The notes beneath the pieces were generated by a model that worked only from the letters and a program-made list of their open reading frames with translations, was not told where the DNA came from and did not search any database. The position numbers and the translations under genes were made by a program. Positions 47,639 to 55,829 of a stretch of DNA of 64,000 bases are shown one piece after another. The first letter of the stretch is position 1; every line of letters begins with the position of its first letter. The DNA is from Microbacterium sp. JZ31 (GTDB lineage: Bacteria; Actinomycetota; Actinomycetes; Actinomycetales; Microbacteriaceae). The stretch covers positions 3,100,001 through 3,164,000 of the forward strand of contig NZ_CP017661.1 of assembly GCF_016805985.1 (NCBI RefSeq), read 5' to 3'.

Positions 47639-48022
47639 TCAGTCCTCTTCGACGTCGCCCATGCGCGGCAGGCGACCGAGCTCGGCGTCCTCGTCGTCGA
47701 GCAGGATGAGCTCCTCGCCCTCGATGCGGGCCGCTTCGGGCCAGGGATCGATGGTCACGGTGCTGTCGGGACAGGCCATGAGCGTGCGGGCGACATCGTC
47801 GCCGAACTCGAAGCGGTCGCCGGAGAACTCGCCCGTGCCGAAGACGATGTTGCAGCCGTCGGATCCCGAGAAGCTGCCGTCCTCGGAGATCGCGACGTGC
47901 GCGCTCGGAGCCGGACCGCCCCACTCGCCGGCGAACGCCGAGCCGTCCGGCCCGGCGCACGCCGCGAGCAGGACGAGCGCGGAGGCGGCCAGGGAGGGGA
48001 GGGCGACGAGGCGGGTGCGCAT
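47639..48022 (-). CDS. META/HslJ-domain lipoprotein
   Basis: A 127-residue exported protein. The start MRTRLVALPSLAASALVLLAAC at 48022 is a lipoprotein signal with the lipobox LAAC, so the mature protein is anchored by its first cysteine. The mature part follows the META pattern: a short strand-rich domain with GSFSGSDGCNIVFGTGEF and TLMACPD. Such domains occur in HslJ-like proteins and secreted inhibitors; the function is unknown. It lies between two tRNA genes on the opposite strand. Confidence 0.82.
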   Translation of the reverse strand: MRTRLVALPSLAASALVLLAACAGPDGSAFAGEWGGPAPSAHVAISEDGSFSGSDGCNIVFGTGEFSGDRFEFGDDVARTLMACPDSTVTIDPWPEAARIEGEELILLDDEDAELGRLPRMGDVEED

Positions 48023-48100
48023 GCTGGGATCATGGCACCGACATCCGCCAGGGGCAACGGATCCTGACAGCACGGCGAGAGGGCGCCCGCCCCGCCCATG

Positions 48101-48106
48101 TAAACT
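48101..48106 (+). promoter_or_regulatory. -10 box (TAAACT) for tRNA-Ala
   Basis: TAAACT 33 nt before the tRNA 5' end, the same spacing as the box before tRNA-Ile. Confidence 0.4.
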
Positions 48107-48139
48107 CTCCCGAGGGTCTCCCGGCGAGATCCGCCCTTC

Positions 48140-48212
48140 GGGGCCTTAGCTCAGTTGGTAGAGCGCCTGCTTTGCAAGCAGGATGTCAGGAGTTCGAATC
48201 TCCTAGGCTCCA
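48140..48212 (+). tRNA. tRNA-Ala (TGC)
   Basis: Acceptor GGGGCCT pairs with AGGCTCC (one G-T), the D arm is AGCTCAGTTGGTAGAGC, the anticodon loop is CTTTGCAAG with TGC, and the T arm is GAGTTCGAATCTC. CCA is not encoded. Confidence 0.96.
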
Positions 48213-48220
48213 CAGCAGCA

Positions 48221-48256
48221 AGAGTCCCGTCACACCCTCCGGTGCAGCGGGACTCT
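48221..48256 (+). terminator. Terminator after tRNA-Ala
   Basis: AGAGTCCCG and CGGGACTCT arms, 8 nt after the tRNA, followed by a mixed T-rich segment. Confidence 0.75.
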
Positions 48257-48288
48257 CGTCGTTTCCGGATGGACGAGGAGAGCTCGTT

Positions 48289-49062
48289 CTAGCGGACCGC
48301 CTCCGCGGCGGGCTTGCGGCCGCCCATGGTGGCGGTGAGATTGTCCGCGGCGTTGATCACCGCATCGACCATCGATTCGCACACCTCGCGGGGCATCCGG
48401 AGCGTCGGTCCCATCACCGTCATCGCTCCGACGAGCGCGCCATGCGAGTCGAACACGGGTGCCGCGAGCCCGGACGCGGCCTCCAGACGTTCGCCGACCG
48501 TGATGGCATAGCCGGCGGCACGCGTCTCCGCCACCGCGCGTCGCAGCTGGTCGGGGTCGGTGATGGTCGCGCCGGTCAGGGCGGGCAAGGGGGAGGAGGT
48601 GATCTCGTCCAGGAGCGCTTCGCTCCAGGCGAGGATGACCCGTCCCGAACTGCCCACATGCAGGGGCTGGATCTTGCCGACGTACATCTCCTGCTTCAGG
48701 CCGTGCGGCGTCTCGGCGACCGCGATGCACACGCGCTTGCCCTGCTCGGCTCGGAAGAAGCACGCCGTCTCACCCAGCTCGTCCCGCAGCGCCTTGAGCT
48801 GCGGACTGAGGAGTTCGGCGAAGTCGCGGCTGCGTGCCGCCGGACCGGCCCAATACGCCAGGCGCGCCCCGATGCGGTACGCGTCGTCGATGCGCTCGAG
48901 GAAGCCGTACTCGACGAGGTTGGCGAGAAGGCGATGCGTGGTCGAGGTGGGCAGTCCGGTGGCCGCGCGGATGGCCGGCGCGGTGCGGGTCGGCTCGCTG
49001 AGCGTGAACGCATCCAGGATCGCCGCGATCTTGCCGAGGACGAGCAGCGGCTGTTCATTCAT
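48289..49062 (-). CDS. IclR-family transcriptional regulator
   Basis: A 257-residue regulator with an N-terminal winged helix (about 1-70: LPTSTTHRLLANLVEYGFLER) and a C-terminal ligand domain with VGSSGRVILAWSEALLDEI and GAMTVMGP. It starts 6 nt after a TAGGAT box, so the mRNA is probably leaderless. It is divergent from a GntP-type transporter, CoA-transferase and lyase genes, which it probably controls in response to their substrate (inference). Confidence 0.92.
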   Translation of the reverse strand: MNEQPLLVLGKIAAILDAFTLSEPTRTAPAIRAATGLPTSTTHRLLANLVEYGFLERIDDAYRIGARLAYWAGPAARSRDFAELLSPQLKALRDELGETACFFRAEQGKRVCIAVAETPHGLKQEMYVGKIQPLHVGSSGRVILAWSEALLDEITSSPLPALTGATITDPDQLRRAVAETRAAGYAITVGERLEAASGLAAPVFDSHGALVGAMTVMGPTLRMPREVCESMVDAVINAADNLTATMGGRKPAAEAVR

Positions 49063-49068
49063 GCGTCG

Positions 49069-49074
49069 ATCCTA
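49069..49074 (-). promoter_or_regulatory. -10 box (TAGGAT) for the IclR regulator
   Basis: TAGGAT, 6 nt, then ATG 49062 on the minus strand. Confidence 0.5.
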
Positions 49075-49181
49075 GGTTTCGTCGCCGACTCCTGCTTCCC
49101 GAAGTGCAGGAAAGTGCCTACGATGTGGGAAGCGCATCGAGGCGCGACGCGCAACGATGCGCGCAGAGGAGAGGAGACGAT

Positions 49182-50624
49182 ATGCCCGAGTGGTACACGC
49201 TCGCGGTCGTCGGCGCGGTGATCGTCGTCGTCGTCATCGTCATCGTGAAGTTCCGGATCAACCCGGTGATCGCGCTCGGTCTCGGCGCTGCCGCGATCGG
49301 CCTGCTGACGGGTCTCGGCCCCGTCGACACCGTCACCGTCATGACCCAGGGCTTCGGCGACGTGATGATGGAGGCGGGTCTCCTCATCGCGTGGGGAGTG
49401 CTGATCGGCGCGATGCTCAACGAGATGGGCGCGATCACGCGGCTCGTCGAGTCGCTCATGCGCACGTTCGGCAGGCGAGGCATCCCGTACGCGTTGGGGC
49501 TCTCGCTGGGCACCTACCTGCAGACCATCTTCATCGACGTGATGATCGTCATCGCCGCGCCGCTCGCTCGCCGCATCGCCCCGCGCCTCGGGAAGACGGG
49601 CACCGGCATCATCGGCGTCACCTTCGCCGTCTCGCTCGAGATCGGCATCGTCCTGATGGTCCCCGGATTCGCGGCGGTCGCGCTCGCCGGCCTCCTCGGG
49701 GTGCCGCTGGGCGTCATGCTGCTCTGCGGCCTCGCCGTCGTCGTGCCCACGATCATCCTGTCGATCCTCCTCATGAGCATCGTGCTCCGGATGGGCTTCT
49801 GGAAGCCAGAGACGGACGAGCAGACCGTCGTGCGCGACGAGGAGGAATCGATCACCGCGCCGCCCGCGGTCGAGACCGCCGGGCCCCAGGTCGATCGGAC
49901 GCGGACCGGCACCGTGCGCACCAGCCTCGGCGGCGTGCCGCGCGGCAGCGGTCCGGCGCTCGCCGTCGCCGAGCGCCAGCGGCCCCTTCTGCTGCTCTTC
50001 GCGCCCATGCTCTCCGCGCTGCTCCTCATCGCCGCCCAGGCGGTGCTCACGGTCACCGAGACCGAGGTCCCCGTCATGCAGTTCCTCGGGTCGCCCGTGA
50101 TCGCCCTGCTGCTGGCCGTCATCGCGACGGGTGTCATCGGACGCGCCACCGTGGGAACCAAGCGGATCGAGAAGTCGCTGGTGAAGGGTTTCCAGGATGG
50201 CGGCCAGATCTTCGTCCTCACCGGCATCGGCGGCTCGCTGGCCGCGGTCATCGCCGAGGGCGACCTCGGCGACGTCCTCCAGGGGTACTTCCAGGCGACG
50301 ACCTTCGCTCCGCTCCTGGTCGTCTGGGCCATGGCGGCGGTGCTCCACGTCGCGGTCGGCTCCGTGACCCTCTCGGCGATCACCGCGGCCGGCATCATCG
50401 CCCCCGTCGCGGCGAGTCTCGGACTGCCTCCGGTGCTGATCGCGCTGGCAGCGGGAGCCGGTGCGCTGTTCTGCATCCACGTCACGTCGAACACCTTCTG
50501 GCTGCTGCAGACCTTCCTGGACCAGTCGGTGCGGGGCGCCCTCAAGACCGTCACCGTCGGCGTCTCGCTCGCGTCGGTCATCGCCCTCGGCATGACCCTG
50601 ATCCTGGCGGTCTTCATCCGATGA
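49182..50624 (+). CDS. GntP-family organic acid transporter
   Basis: A 480-residue membrane protein with about 12 helices split by a cytoplasmic loop near residues 205-260. Family marks are INPVIALGLGAAAIGLLTGL, GFGDVMMEAGLLIAWGVLIGAML, and near the end HVAVGSVTLSAITAAGIIAPV and FCIHVTSNTFWLLQTFL. GntP carriers take up gluconate and other hydroxy or keto acids with protons. ATG 49182 follows GAGGAGA. The stop overlaps the CoA-transferase start, so the acid taken up is probably the CoA-transferase substrate. Confidence 0.9.
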   Translation: MPEWYTLAVVGAVIVVVVIVIVKFRINPVIALGLGAAAIGLLTGLGPVDTVTVMTQGFGDVMMEAGLLIAWGVLIGAMLNEMGAITRLVESLMRTFGRRGIPYALGLSLGTYLQTIFIDVMIVIAAPLARRIAPRLGKTGTGIIGVTFAVSLEIGIVLMVPGFAAVALAGLLGVPLGVMLLCGLAVVVPTIILSILLMSIVLRMGFWKPETDEQTVVRDEEESITAPPAVETAGPQVDRTRTGTVRTSLGGVPRGSGPALAVAERQRPLLLLFAPMLSALLLIAAQAVLTVTETEVPVMQFLGSPVIALLLAVIATGVIGRATVGTKRIEKSLVKGFQDGGQIFVLTGIGGSLAAVIAEGDLGDVLQGYFQATTFAPLLVVWAMAAVLHVAVGSVTLSAITAAGIIAPVAASLGLPPVLIALAAGAGALFCIHVTSNTFWLLQTFLDQSVRGALKTVTVGVSLASVIALGMTLILAVFIR

Positions 50625-51847
50625 GCGAGCAGCTGCACACCCCCCTGACCGGCGTCCGCGTGGTCGAGCTCGGCAACTACATCGCCGCGCCCACCGCCGG
50701 CCGGCTGCTGGCGGACTTCGGTGCGGACGTCATTAAGATCGAGCGCCCGCGCACCGGGGACGAATTGCGCCGATGGCGGCTCTACGAGGGAGACACCTCG
50801 ATGCTGTACCGCACGATCAACCGCGGCAAGCGGTCGCTGGTCGCAGACCTCCGCGAGGAAGAGGGGCGCGCCATCGTCCTCGATCTGCTGCGCGACGCGG
50901 ATGTCCTGCTCGAGAACTTCCGGCCGGGCACGCTGGAGAAGTGGGGCCTCACGCCCGAGGCTCTGGAGGAGATCAACCCCCGGCTCGTCGTCGCGCGGAT
51001 CTCGGCCTTCGGGCAGAGCGGTCCACTCTCCGCGCGGCCGGGGTTCGCCGCGGTCGCCGAGGCCTACGGCGGATTCCGAGAGCTGGTTGGCGAGCCGGGC
51101 AGGCCGCCGAGCCGCACCGGCTTCTCGATCGGCGACACCATCGCGGGCATCTACGCCGCGTTCGGGGTCGTGATGTCGCTCCTGGACCGCGAGCGGCGGG
51201 GAGCGGAGGCGGCGAGCCTCGCCGATCGCGTCGTCGACGTCGCCCTCAACGAGGCGATGCTCTCGGTCACGGAGTCGCTGGTTCCCGACTGGGGCGCGTA
51301 CGGCGTGCGCCGCGAGCGCACGGGTGGGCGCATGCAGGGGATCGCGCCGAGCAACGCGTACATGTGCGCGGACGGCAAGAGCATCGTGGTGGCCGGGAAC
51401 GGTGACGGCATCTACCGTCGCTTCATGGAGATCATCGGCCGCCCCGACCTGGGCGAGGACCCCGGTTTGCAGTCGAACGAGGGGCGCTGGGAGAGCCGGG
51501 AGCTGCTCGACGCGGCGATCGGCGCATGGACGGCGACCCTCACGTCGGCGGAGGCCCTCGAGCGTCTCGACGGTGCCGGGGTGCCATCGGGCCCGATCTA
51601 CACGGCGGAGGACGTGGTCGCCGACGAACAGTACGCCGCGCGAGACATGATCCAGCGGTTCGACGTCGACACCGGCGCAGGCGTGAAGAAGGACGTCGGG
51701 TTCCCCGGGATCGTGCCCGTGTTCGGCGGACGCTCCCTTCCCATCCGCTCGGTCGGCCCCGACCTGGGCGAGCACACCCGAGAGATCCTGACCGAGCTCG
51801 GCTGGACGGCCGAGCGCATCGACGCCTACGAGGAGGCAATGCGATGA
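50621..51847 (+). CDS. CaiB/BaiF-type (class III) CoA-transferase
   Basis: A 408-residue enzyme. It begins LTGVRVVELGNYIAAPTAGRLLADFGADVIKIERP, the family opening, with NRGKRSLVADLREEEGRAIV and LLENFRPGTLEKWGL next. The catalytic aspartate is expected in the FSIGDTIAGIYAAFG stretch. It moves CoA from an acyl-CoA donor to an organic acid. It overlaps both neighbours by 4 nt (ATGA), so transporter, CoA-transferase and lyase form one operon. Confidence 0.92.
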   Translation: MSEQLHTPLTGVRVVELGNYIAAPTAGRLLADFGADVIKIERPRTGDELRRWRLYEGDTSMLYRTINRGKRSLVADLREEEGRAIVLDLLRDADVLLENFRPGTLEKWGLTPEALEEINPRLVVARISAFGQSGPLSARPGFAAVAEAYGGFRELVGEPGRPPSRTGFSIGDTIAGIYAAFGVVMSLLDRERRGAEAASLADRVVDVALNEAMLSVTESLVPDWGAYGVRRERTGGRMQGIAPSNAYMCADGKSIVVAGNGDGIYRRFMEIIGRPDLGEDPGLQSNEGRWESRELLDAAIGAWTATLTSAEALERLDGAGVPSGPIYTAEDVVADEQYAARDMIQRFDVDTGAGVKKDVGFPGIVPVFGGRSLPIRSVGPDLGEHTREILTELGWTAERIDAYEEAMR

Positions 51848-52757
51848 CCGTGAAGTTCCGCGACGTGACGTTGCGCGACGGGCTGCAGCTCGCGGGCAAG
51901 AACCTGCCCACGGCACGAAAGATCCAGCTCGTCGACCAGCTGTACGGGCTCGGCGTCGAGCACATCGAGGTGGGCTCCATGGCGCGACCCGATCTCGTGC
52001 CGACGCTGGCGGACACGCTCGACGTCCTCGCCGGTCTGCCGCAGGATCAGCGGGAGCGCGTCTGGGTGTGGGTGGCAACGCCACGCCACATCGAGAAGGC
52101 CGCCGCGGCGGGAGCACGCCGCTTCCAGTACTGCTTCTCCGCGTCCGACAGCCACAACAAGGCCAACATCGGACGCACCACCGAGACCTCGCTCGCGGCC
52201 ATGCCGGACGCGATCGCGGCGGCGGAGGCGGTCGGCGGCAGCGTGCAGCTGTGCATCGCGACGTCGCTGACGTGTCCCTTCGAGGGCGAGATCCCGATAG
52301 AACGGTTCCGCAGCATCCTCGTCGATCCCCGCACACAGGGGGCTGTCGACGTCGTGGTGTGCGACACGCTCGGCCAGGCCCATCCCGGAGAGGTCGCGCG
52401 ACGCGTCGGCCTCGCGAAGCAGGAGCGGCCCGAGCTCGGAATCGTCTTTCACGGGCACGACACGTGGGGCCTCGGAGTGGCGAACGCCGCGGCCGCCGTC
52501 GATGCAGGTGCCGACGTGGTCGACGGCGCCCTCGGGGTCTGGGCGGCTGCCCGTTCGCCCCCGGTGCATCCGGCAACACCGCAACCGAGGACCTCGCCTT
52601 CGCCTTCCGTCCGGACTGGCTCGACGTCGACGTGTTCGCGACCCTGGTGCGACTGGGTGAGGAGATCACGGACACGCTCGGCGAGCCCGACCGTGCCCGC
52701 TCTCGGAGCGGCGCACGCAGCAACGCCAAGGCCTTCCCCTGGGTCGTCGCGGCGTGA
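51844..52757 (+). CDS. HMG-CoA-lyase-like (HMGL/DRE-TIM) enzyme, frame broken once as sequenced
   Basis: A TIM-barrel lyase with the opening FRDVTLRDGLQLAGKNLPT (the R-D pair that begins the active site), HIEVGSMARPDLVPTLADT, CIATSLTCPFEG and FHGHDTWGLGVANAAAAVDAGAD with the metal-binding HxH. The frame fails at a G4 run (52534-52537). One more G gives DGALGGLGGCPFAPGASGNTATEDL, which contains the conserved catalytic-loop cysteine (marks: GGLGGCPFAPGASGN), and ends NAKAFPWVVAA at 52757, about 304 residues. Homologues cleave 3-hydroxy-3-methylglutaryl-CoA or a related 3-hydroxyacyl-CoA to acetyl-CoA and a keto acid. The true substrate is unknown. Confidence 0.88.
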
Positions 52758-52772
52758 CCCCGCCGGGCGGGG
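52758..52772 (+). terminator. Short GC hairpin at the end of the catabolic operon
   Basis: CCCCGC-CGG-GCGGGG directly after the lyase stop; only 6 bp. Confidence 0.4.
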
Positions 52773-52916
52773 CTGCCGGCCGCCATCGGGGACTGCCGTG
52801 ATCTGATTGAGAGGCTCGACCTGACAGCCGGCGTGCTGGACGGCGTGCCGACGCTCGTTCAGGCATGACGGCCGCGATCGGCGCGAGTGCCGCGGCACCG
52901 TGAGAGCATGCACCTG

Positions 52917-53723
52917 ATGGACACCGATCTGCGCGACGAACTGCGCATCCTGCGAGCACGAGCCTTCGGACCCGAGGCCGACATCGCTCAGGATCCGGCC
53001 GCCCTCCGACGTCTTCGCGAGCTGGAGGCGCTGGCCGCTGCACGGCCCGCGCCGCAGGTCGATGCGGCGCCGGCGGCGCCCGAGCCGTACGCCGCGCCCG
53101 CGCCGATGGCCGCCGCTGTCCTGGAGGCGCCGGCGGTTCCCGCCGTCGCGCCTCCTGCGCCCGCGAATCCCTCTCCCGCGGAGGCCGCGCTGCCCGAGAC
53201 GCCGCCGGCCCGGCGACCTCGCGAGCTCTCTCAGCACCTCCGTGGGATGTGGGCGCTGTCGGTCATCGCGGCGGCCGCGGTGTCGGGCGGGCTGACCTAT
53301 GGACTGGCGCAGGTGACTCCCGTGTCGACCTCGAGCGGTGCGCCGCAGATCGCGACGCTCGAGCCTTCGCGGACGATCGACATCCCCGCCGGGTGGATGG
53401 GAGCCGGCCCGAGTTCGGTCGCGTACGAGTTCCACGGGCTTCTCATCTACGAGAGCGGATCGAACTTCGGGATGTCGTCGAACGGCAGCGACTGCATCAC
53501 CGCGGTCGCCGCGGAAGAGCTGCCGGAGCCGGACGCCGACCTGTCGTCCTACTCGATCAGCGGCAACATGTACTCCGGCTGCCGCGTCGGTCCCTTCCCG
53601 GCCACCCTGAGCCTGTTCGTCGACAGCGGTGCACCCGAGGACCTGCGCGACGAGTACCCGGACAGGGCGCTGCAGTTCGTCAAGGACGGCGACCGGATCG
53701 GCGTGTTCCTGGCCGACGGCTGA
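52917..53723 (+). CDS. Hypothetical single-pass membrane protein with Ala/Pro linker
   Basis: A 268-residue protein (an ATG at 52908 is also possible). A short helical cytoplasmic head (DLRDELRILRARAFGPEADI) is followed by an Ala/Pro-rich segment of about 60 residues, one helix (MWALSVIAAAAVSGGLTYGLA, about 112-132) and an outside domain of about 130 residues with two cysteines in ISGNMYSGCRVGP and NGSDCIT. No known domain. The layout is that of a surface-exposed protein on a flexible stalk. The gene is separate from its neighbours. Confidence 0.7.
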   Translation: MDTDLRDELRILRARAFGPEADIAQDPAALRRLRELEALAAARPAPQVDAAPAAPEPYAAPAPMAAAVLEAPAVPAVAPPAPANPSPAEAALPETPPARRPRELSQHLRGMWALSVIAAAAVSGGLTYGLAQVTPVSTSSGAPQIATLEPSRTIDIPAGWMGAGPSSVAYEFHGLLIYESGSNFGMSSNGSDCITAVAAEELPEPDADLSSYSISGNMYSGCRVGPFPATLSLFVDSGAPEDLRDEYPDRALQFVKDGDRIGVFLADG

Positions 53724-53855
53724 CCCCTCAGTTCTCGAGTGGCGCGGCGCCGCGAACCTCGCCTCGACGGGAGCAGGTTCGCCGAGCCCCTATGCGGCGT
53801 GGCACCGGATCGGCAGGATGGGGGAGGACATCGGCCGAGAAGGGCAGGAGGACCC

Positions 53856-54431
53856 GTGAGTCAGATGAGCGAGCCGCTCGACATCGTCCGATCGCTGCGC
53901 ACCCTCACGATCGTGACGGGTGGCGTGGCGATCATCATGGGCATCGCGATCCTGCTCTGGCCGCTGAAGTCGGCGGCGACGATCACCCTCTTCATCGCGA
54001 TCTACACGCTGATCGCGGGCATCGTCGACATCGTGCTGGCGATCATGTCGAAGGGCCTCGGCACGTGGCTGCGGATCGGCACCGCCGTTCTCGGCCTGCT
54101 GTTCATCGCCGCCTCGATCGCGGCGTTCGTGAACCTCGAGTCGACGACGGTCCTGCTCGGGGTGTTCGTCGCCATCATGCTCGGCGTGACCTGGATCTTC
54201 GACGGGTTCGTCAGCCTCTTCGCGCTGCCGCGACGGAGCAGCATCACGCGGGAGCTGCCGCGGTCCTCCCGGGGATGGACGATCGCGTACGCCATCCTCA
54301 GCATCGTCGCGGGCACGCTCGTCATCCTCTCTCCGCTGCTGACCGCGGCGGCCCTGTGGCTGCTCATCGGTCTCTCGCTCGTCGGCTTCGGGATCGTCCA
54401 GATCATCCGCGGCATTCGACTGCGGCGCTGA
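53856..54431 (+). CDS. HdeD/DUF308 family membrane protein
   Basis: A 191-residue protein with six helices in pairs, each pair ending in a glycine-rich stretch (TIVTGGVAIIMGIAILLWP, IAIYTLIAGIVDIVLAIM, ILSIVAGTLVILSPLL). AGGAGG is just ahead of GTG 53856. Members are named after the E. coli acid-resistance protein HdeD, but the molecular function is not known. Confidence 0.85.
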   Translation: MSQMSEPLDIVRSLRTLTIVTGGVAIIMGIAILLWPLKSAATITLFIAIYTLIAGIVDIVLAIMSKGLGTWLRIGTAVLGLLFIAASIAAFVNLESTTVLLGVFVAIMLGVTWIFDGFVSLFALPRRSSITRELPRSSRGWTIAYAILSIVAGTLVILSPLLTAAALWLLIGLSLVGFGIVQIIRGIRLRR

Positions 54432-54436
54432 CGCCG

Positions 54437-55420
54437 TCATCGCCGCGAGAGCACCGCGACGACGGGCCGGTGATCGCTGCCGGCGTCGTCGAACGTCGTC
54501 AGGACCGCCGCGCCGCGCACGTCCCACGCCGGCCCGGCGAGGACGTGATCGATCGGGGATCCCATCCAGGACGGCGCGAACGACGGCCAGCTTCCGACGG
54601 CCCCGCCGCCGGCCTCGGTCGCGGCATCGCGGCAGGCGCCCAGATGCGCGGACAGGTGGTCGACCGTCGCATTCAGGTCGCCCGCCAGGATGACTTCGGG
54701 ATCGGCGCAGCGCTCCTCGATCCACTCCATGCCGGCGCGCCAGTCTCCGATCGACCCGGGCAGCGGCGGGATCGGATGGGCCGCCACGAGCGTCGGGCCG
54801 CTGCCGTCGACGGGGACCCAGACGGCGCTGGGAAGCGCGGGGGTCGAGCCTGACGCGGCGTCCATCCGATACTCGCCCAGCTCGTCTGCGACGAGCAGCG
54901 ACGTCGGCATCTCGGAGTAGCCCGTGGCTCCGTGGGCCGTGTCGGCGTTCATGGCCCTGCCCTCGAGCGAGACGATCCGTGCGACCTCCGCCGCCGTCTC
55001 CGCGTGGGTCTCGGGGAGGCTGATGACGTCCGCCCCGGTTTCGCGCACGAGACGCGCGATCGTCTCGGCTGTCGCGGTGCCGTACGTGTTCCAGGTGACG
55101 ACCGTGAGCTCCGACTCTGGCAGGGACGTCGAGGACCCGCGGGCGAGCAGGACCGCGCCGTTCGCGAGGGACGCCGCCCCGAGCACGAGAGCGAGGCCGG
55201 CCGCGAGCCCCCAGCGGCGGCGGACGAGCGCCACGGCCGCGGCGATCGCGGCGGACACCCCGAACCCGATCGCGAGCAGCGCGCGGAACGACAGCGCATG
55301 GGCGATCAGTGGCGCGGTCTGCGCCCCGAGGGCCTGGGGCCACGAGAACAGCAGCGCTATCGGCGCACCGACGAGGAGGGTCGCGAGGAAGATCAGCGGA
55401 GTCCGGTTCCTGCTCGTCAT
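54437..55420 (-). CDS. Endonuclease/exonuclease/phosphatase family protein, membrane anchored
   Basis: A 327-residue protein starting MTSRNRTPLIFLATLLVG at 55420, with GAGGGG upstream. Three N-terminal helices (about 8-85) are followed by the EEP domain, with VVTWNTYGTATAETIARLV, SLPETHAETA, LAGDLNATVDHLSA and the closing SDHRPVVAVL. The domain faces outside and uses Mg2+ to cleave phosphodiesters or phosphoesters. Substrate unknown (nucleic acid, lipid or phosphatidylinositol types exist). Confidence 0.88.
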   Translation of the reverse strand: MTSRNRTPLIFLATLLVGAPIALLFSWPQALGAQTAPLIAHALSFRALLAIGFGVSAAIAAAVALVRRRWGLAAGLALVLGAASLANGAVLLARGSSTSLPESELTVVTWNTYGTATAETIARLVRETGADVISLPETHAETAAEVARIVSLEGRAMNADTAHGATGYSEMPTSLLVADELGEYRMDAASGSTPALPSAVWVPVDGSGPTLVAAHPIPPLPGSIGDWRAGMEWIEERCADPEVILAGDLNATVDHLSAHLGACRDAATEAGGGAVGSWPSFAPSWMGSPIDHVLAGPAWDVRGAAVLTTFDDAGSDHRPVVAVLSRR

Positions 55421-55592
55421 GCGACCCCTCACGTCGGCGATCCTTTCGACGATTCTCTCCCGGCGGCGGATGCGCGGACGTCGTAGCGCAAGATCGCCTC
55501 GTGCGCGACCCCCGTGCGTGATCTCACTCGCATCTCTAGCGTGAAAGCACCCGGGGACAACCCCGGCGCAACTGTCACGGAAGGAGCCGCAT

Positions 55593-55766
55593 ATGGGACT
55601 CGACGACAAGATCGAGCACGGCGCCCAGGACCTCTCCGGAAAGGCGAAGGAGGCCACCGGCAAGGCGACCGACAACGAGCGCCTCGAGGCCGAGGGTCAC
55701 GGAGACCAGACCTCCGCCAAGCTGAAGAAGGCCGGCGAGGACATCAAGGACGCTTTCAAGGGATGA
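55593..55766 (+). CDS. CsbD-family stress protein
   Basis: A 57-residue charged, disordered-type protein: MGLDDKIEHGAQDLSGKAKEA then GKATDNERLEAEG and LKKAGEDIKDAFKG. The family marker is the G-K-[AV]-KE-x-x-G-x-x-T-D/N pattern. AAGGAG is 7 nt before the ATG. In Bacillus csbD is under SigB; here it is likely induced by stress, and a TAGCGT box lies about 56 nt upstream. Confidence 0.9.
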   Translation: MGLDDKIEHGAQDLSGKAKEATGKATDNERLEAEGHGDQTSAKLKKAGEDIKDAFKG

Positions 55767-55787
55767 TCTGATCCCGCTCGCACGAAC

Positions 55788-55817
55788 GGAGGGCCGCCCC
55801 ATCGGGGGCGGCCCTCC
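55788..55817. terminator. Bidirectional terminator between csbD and the MFS gene
   Basis: A 13-bp perfect stem GGAGGGCCGCCCC / GGGGCGGCCCTCC with a 4-nt loop, between convergent stops. Confidence 0.85.
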
Positions 55818-55829
55818 TCGCGCGTCGGC

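Noticed and set aside
49514..52786. A 1090-codon open frame antisense to the GntP, CoA-transferase and lyase genes
   Set aside because: It is the complement shadow of three well-supported genes, has no domain pattern and is rich in Arg, Ser, Pro and Ala as expected from high-GC antisense frames.
52785..52866. About 25 codons with good codon usage and a stop after the lyase operon
   Set aside because: No start codon with a ribosome site and no recognisable domain; probably chance or a small gene relic.
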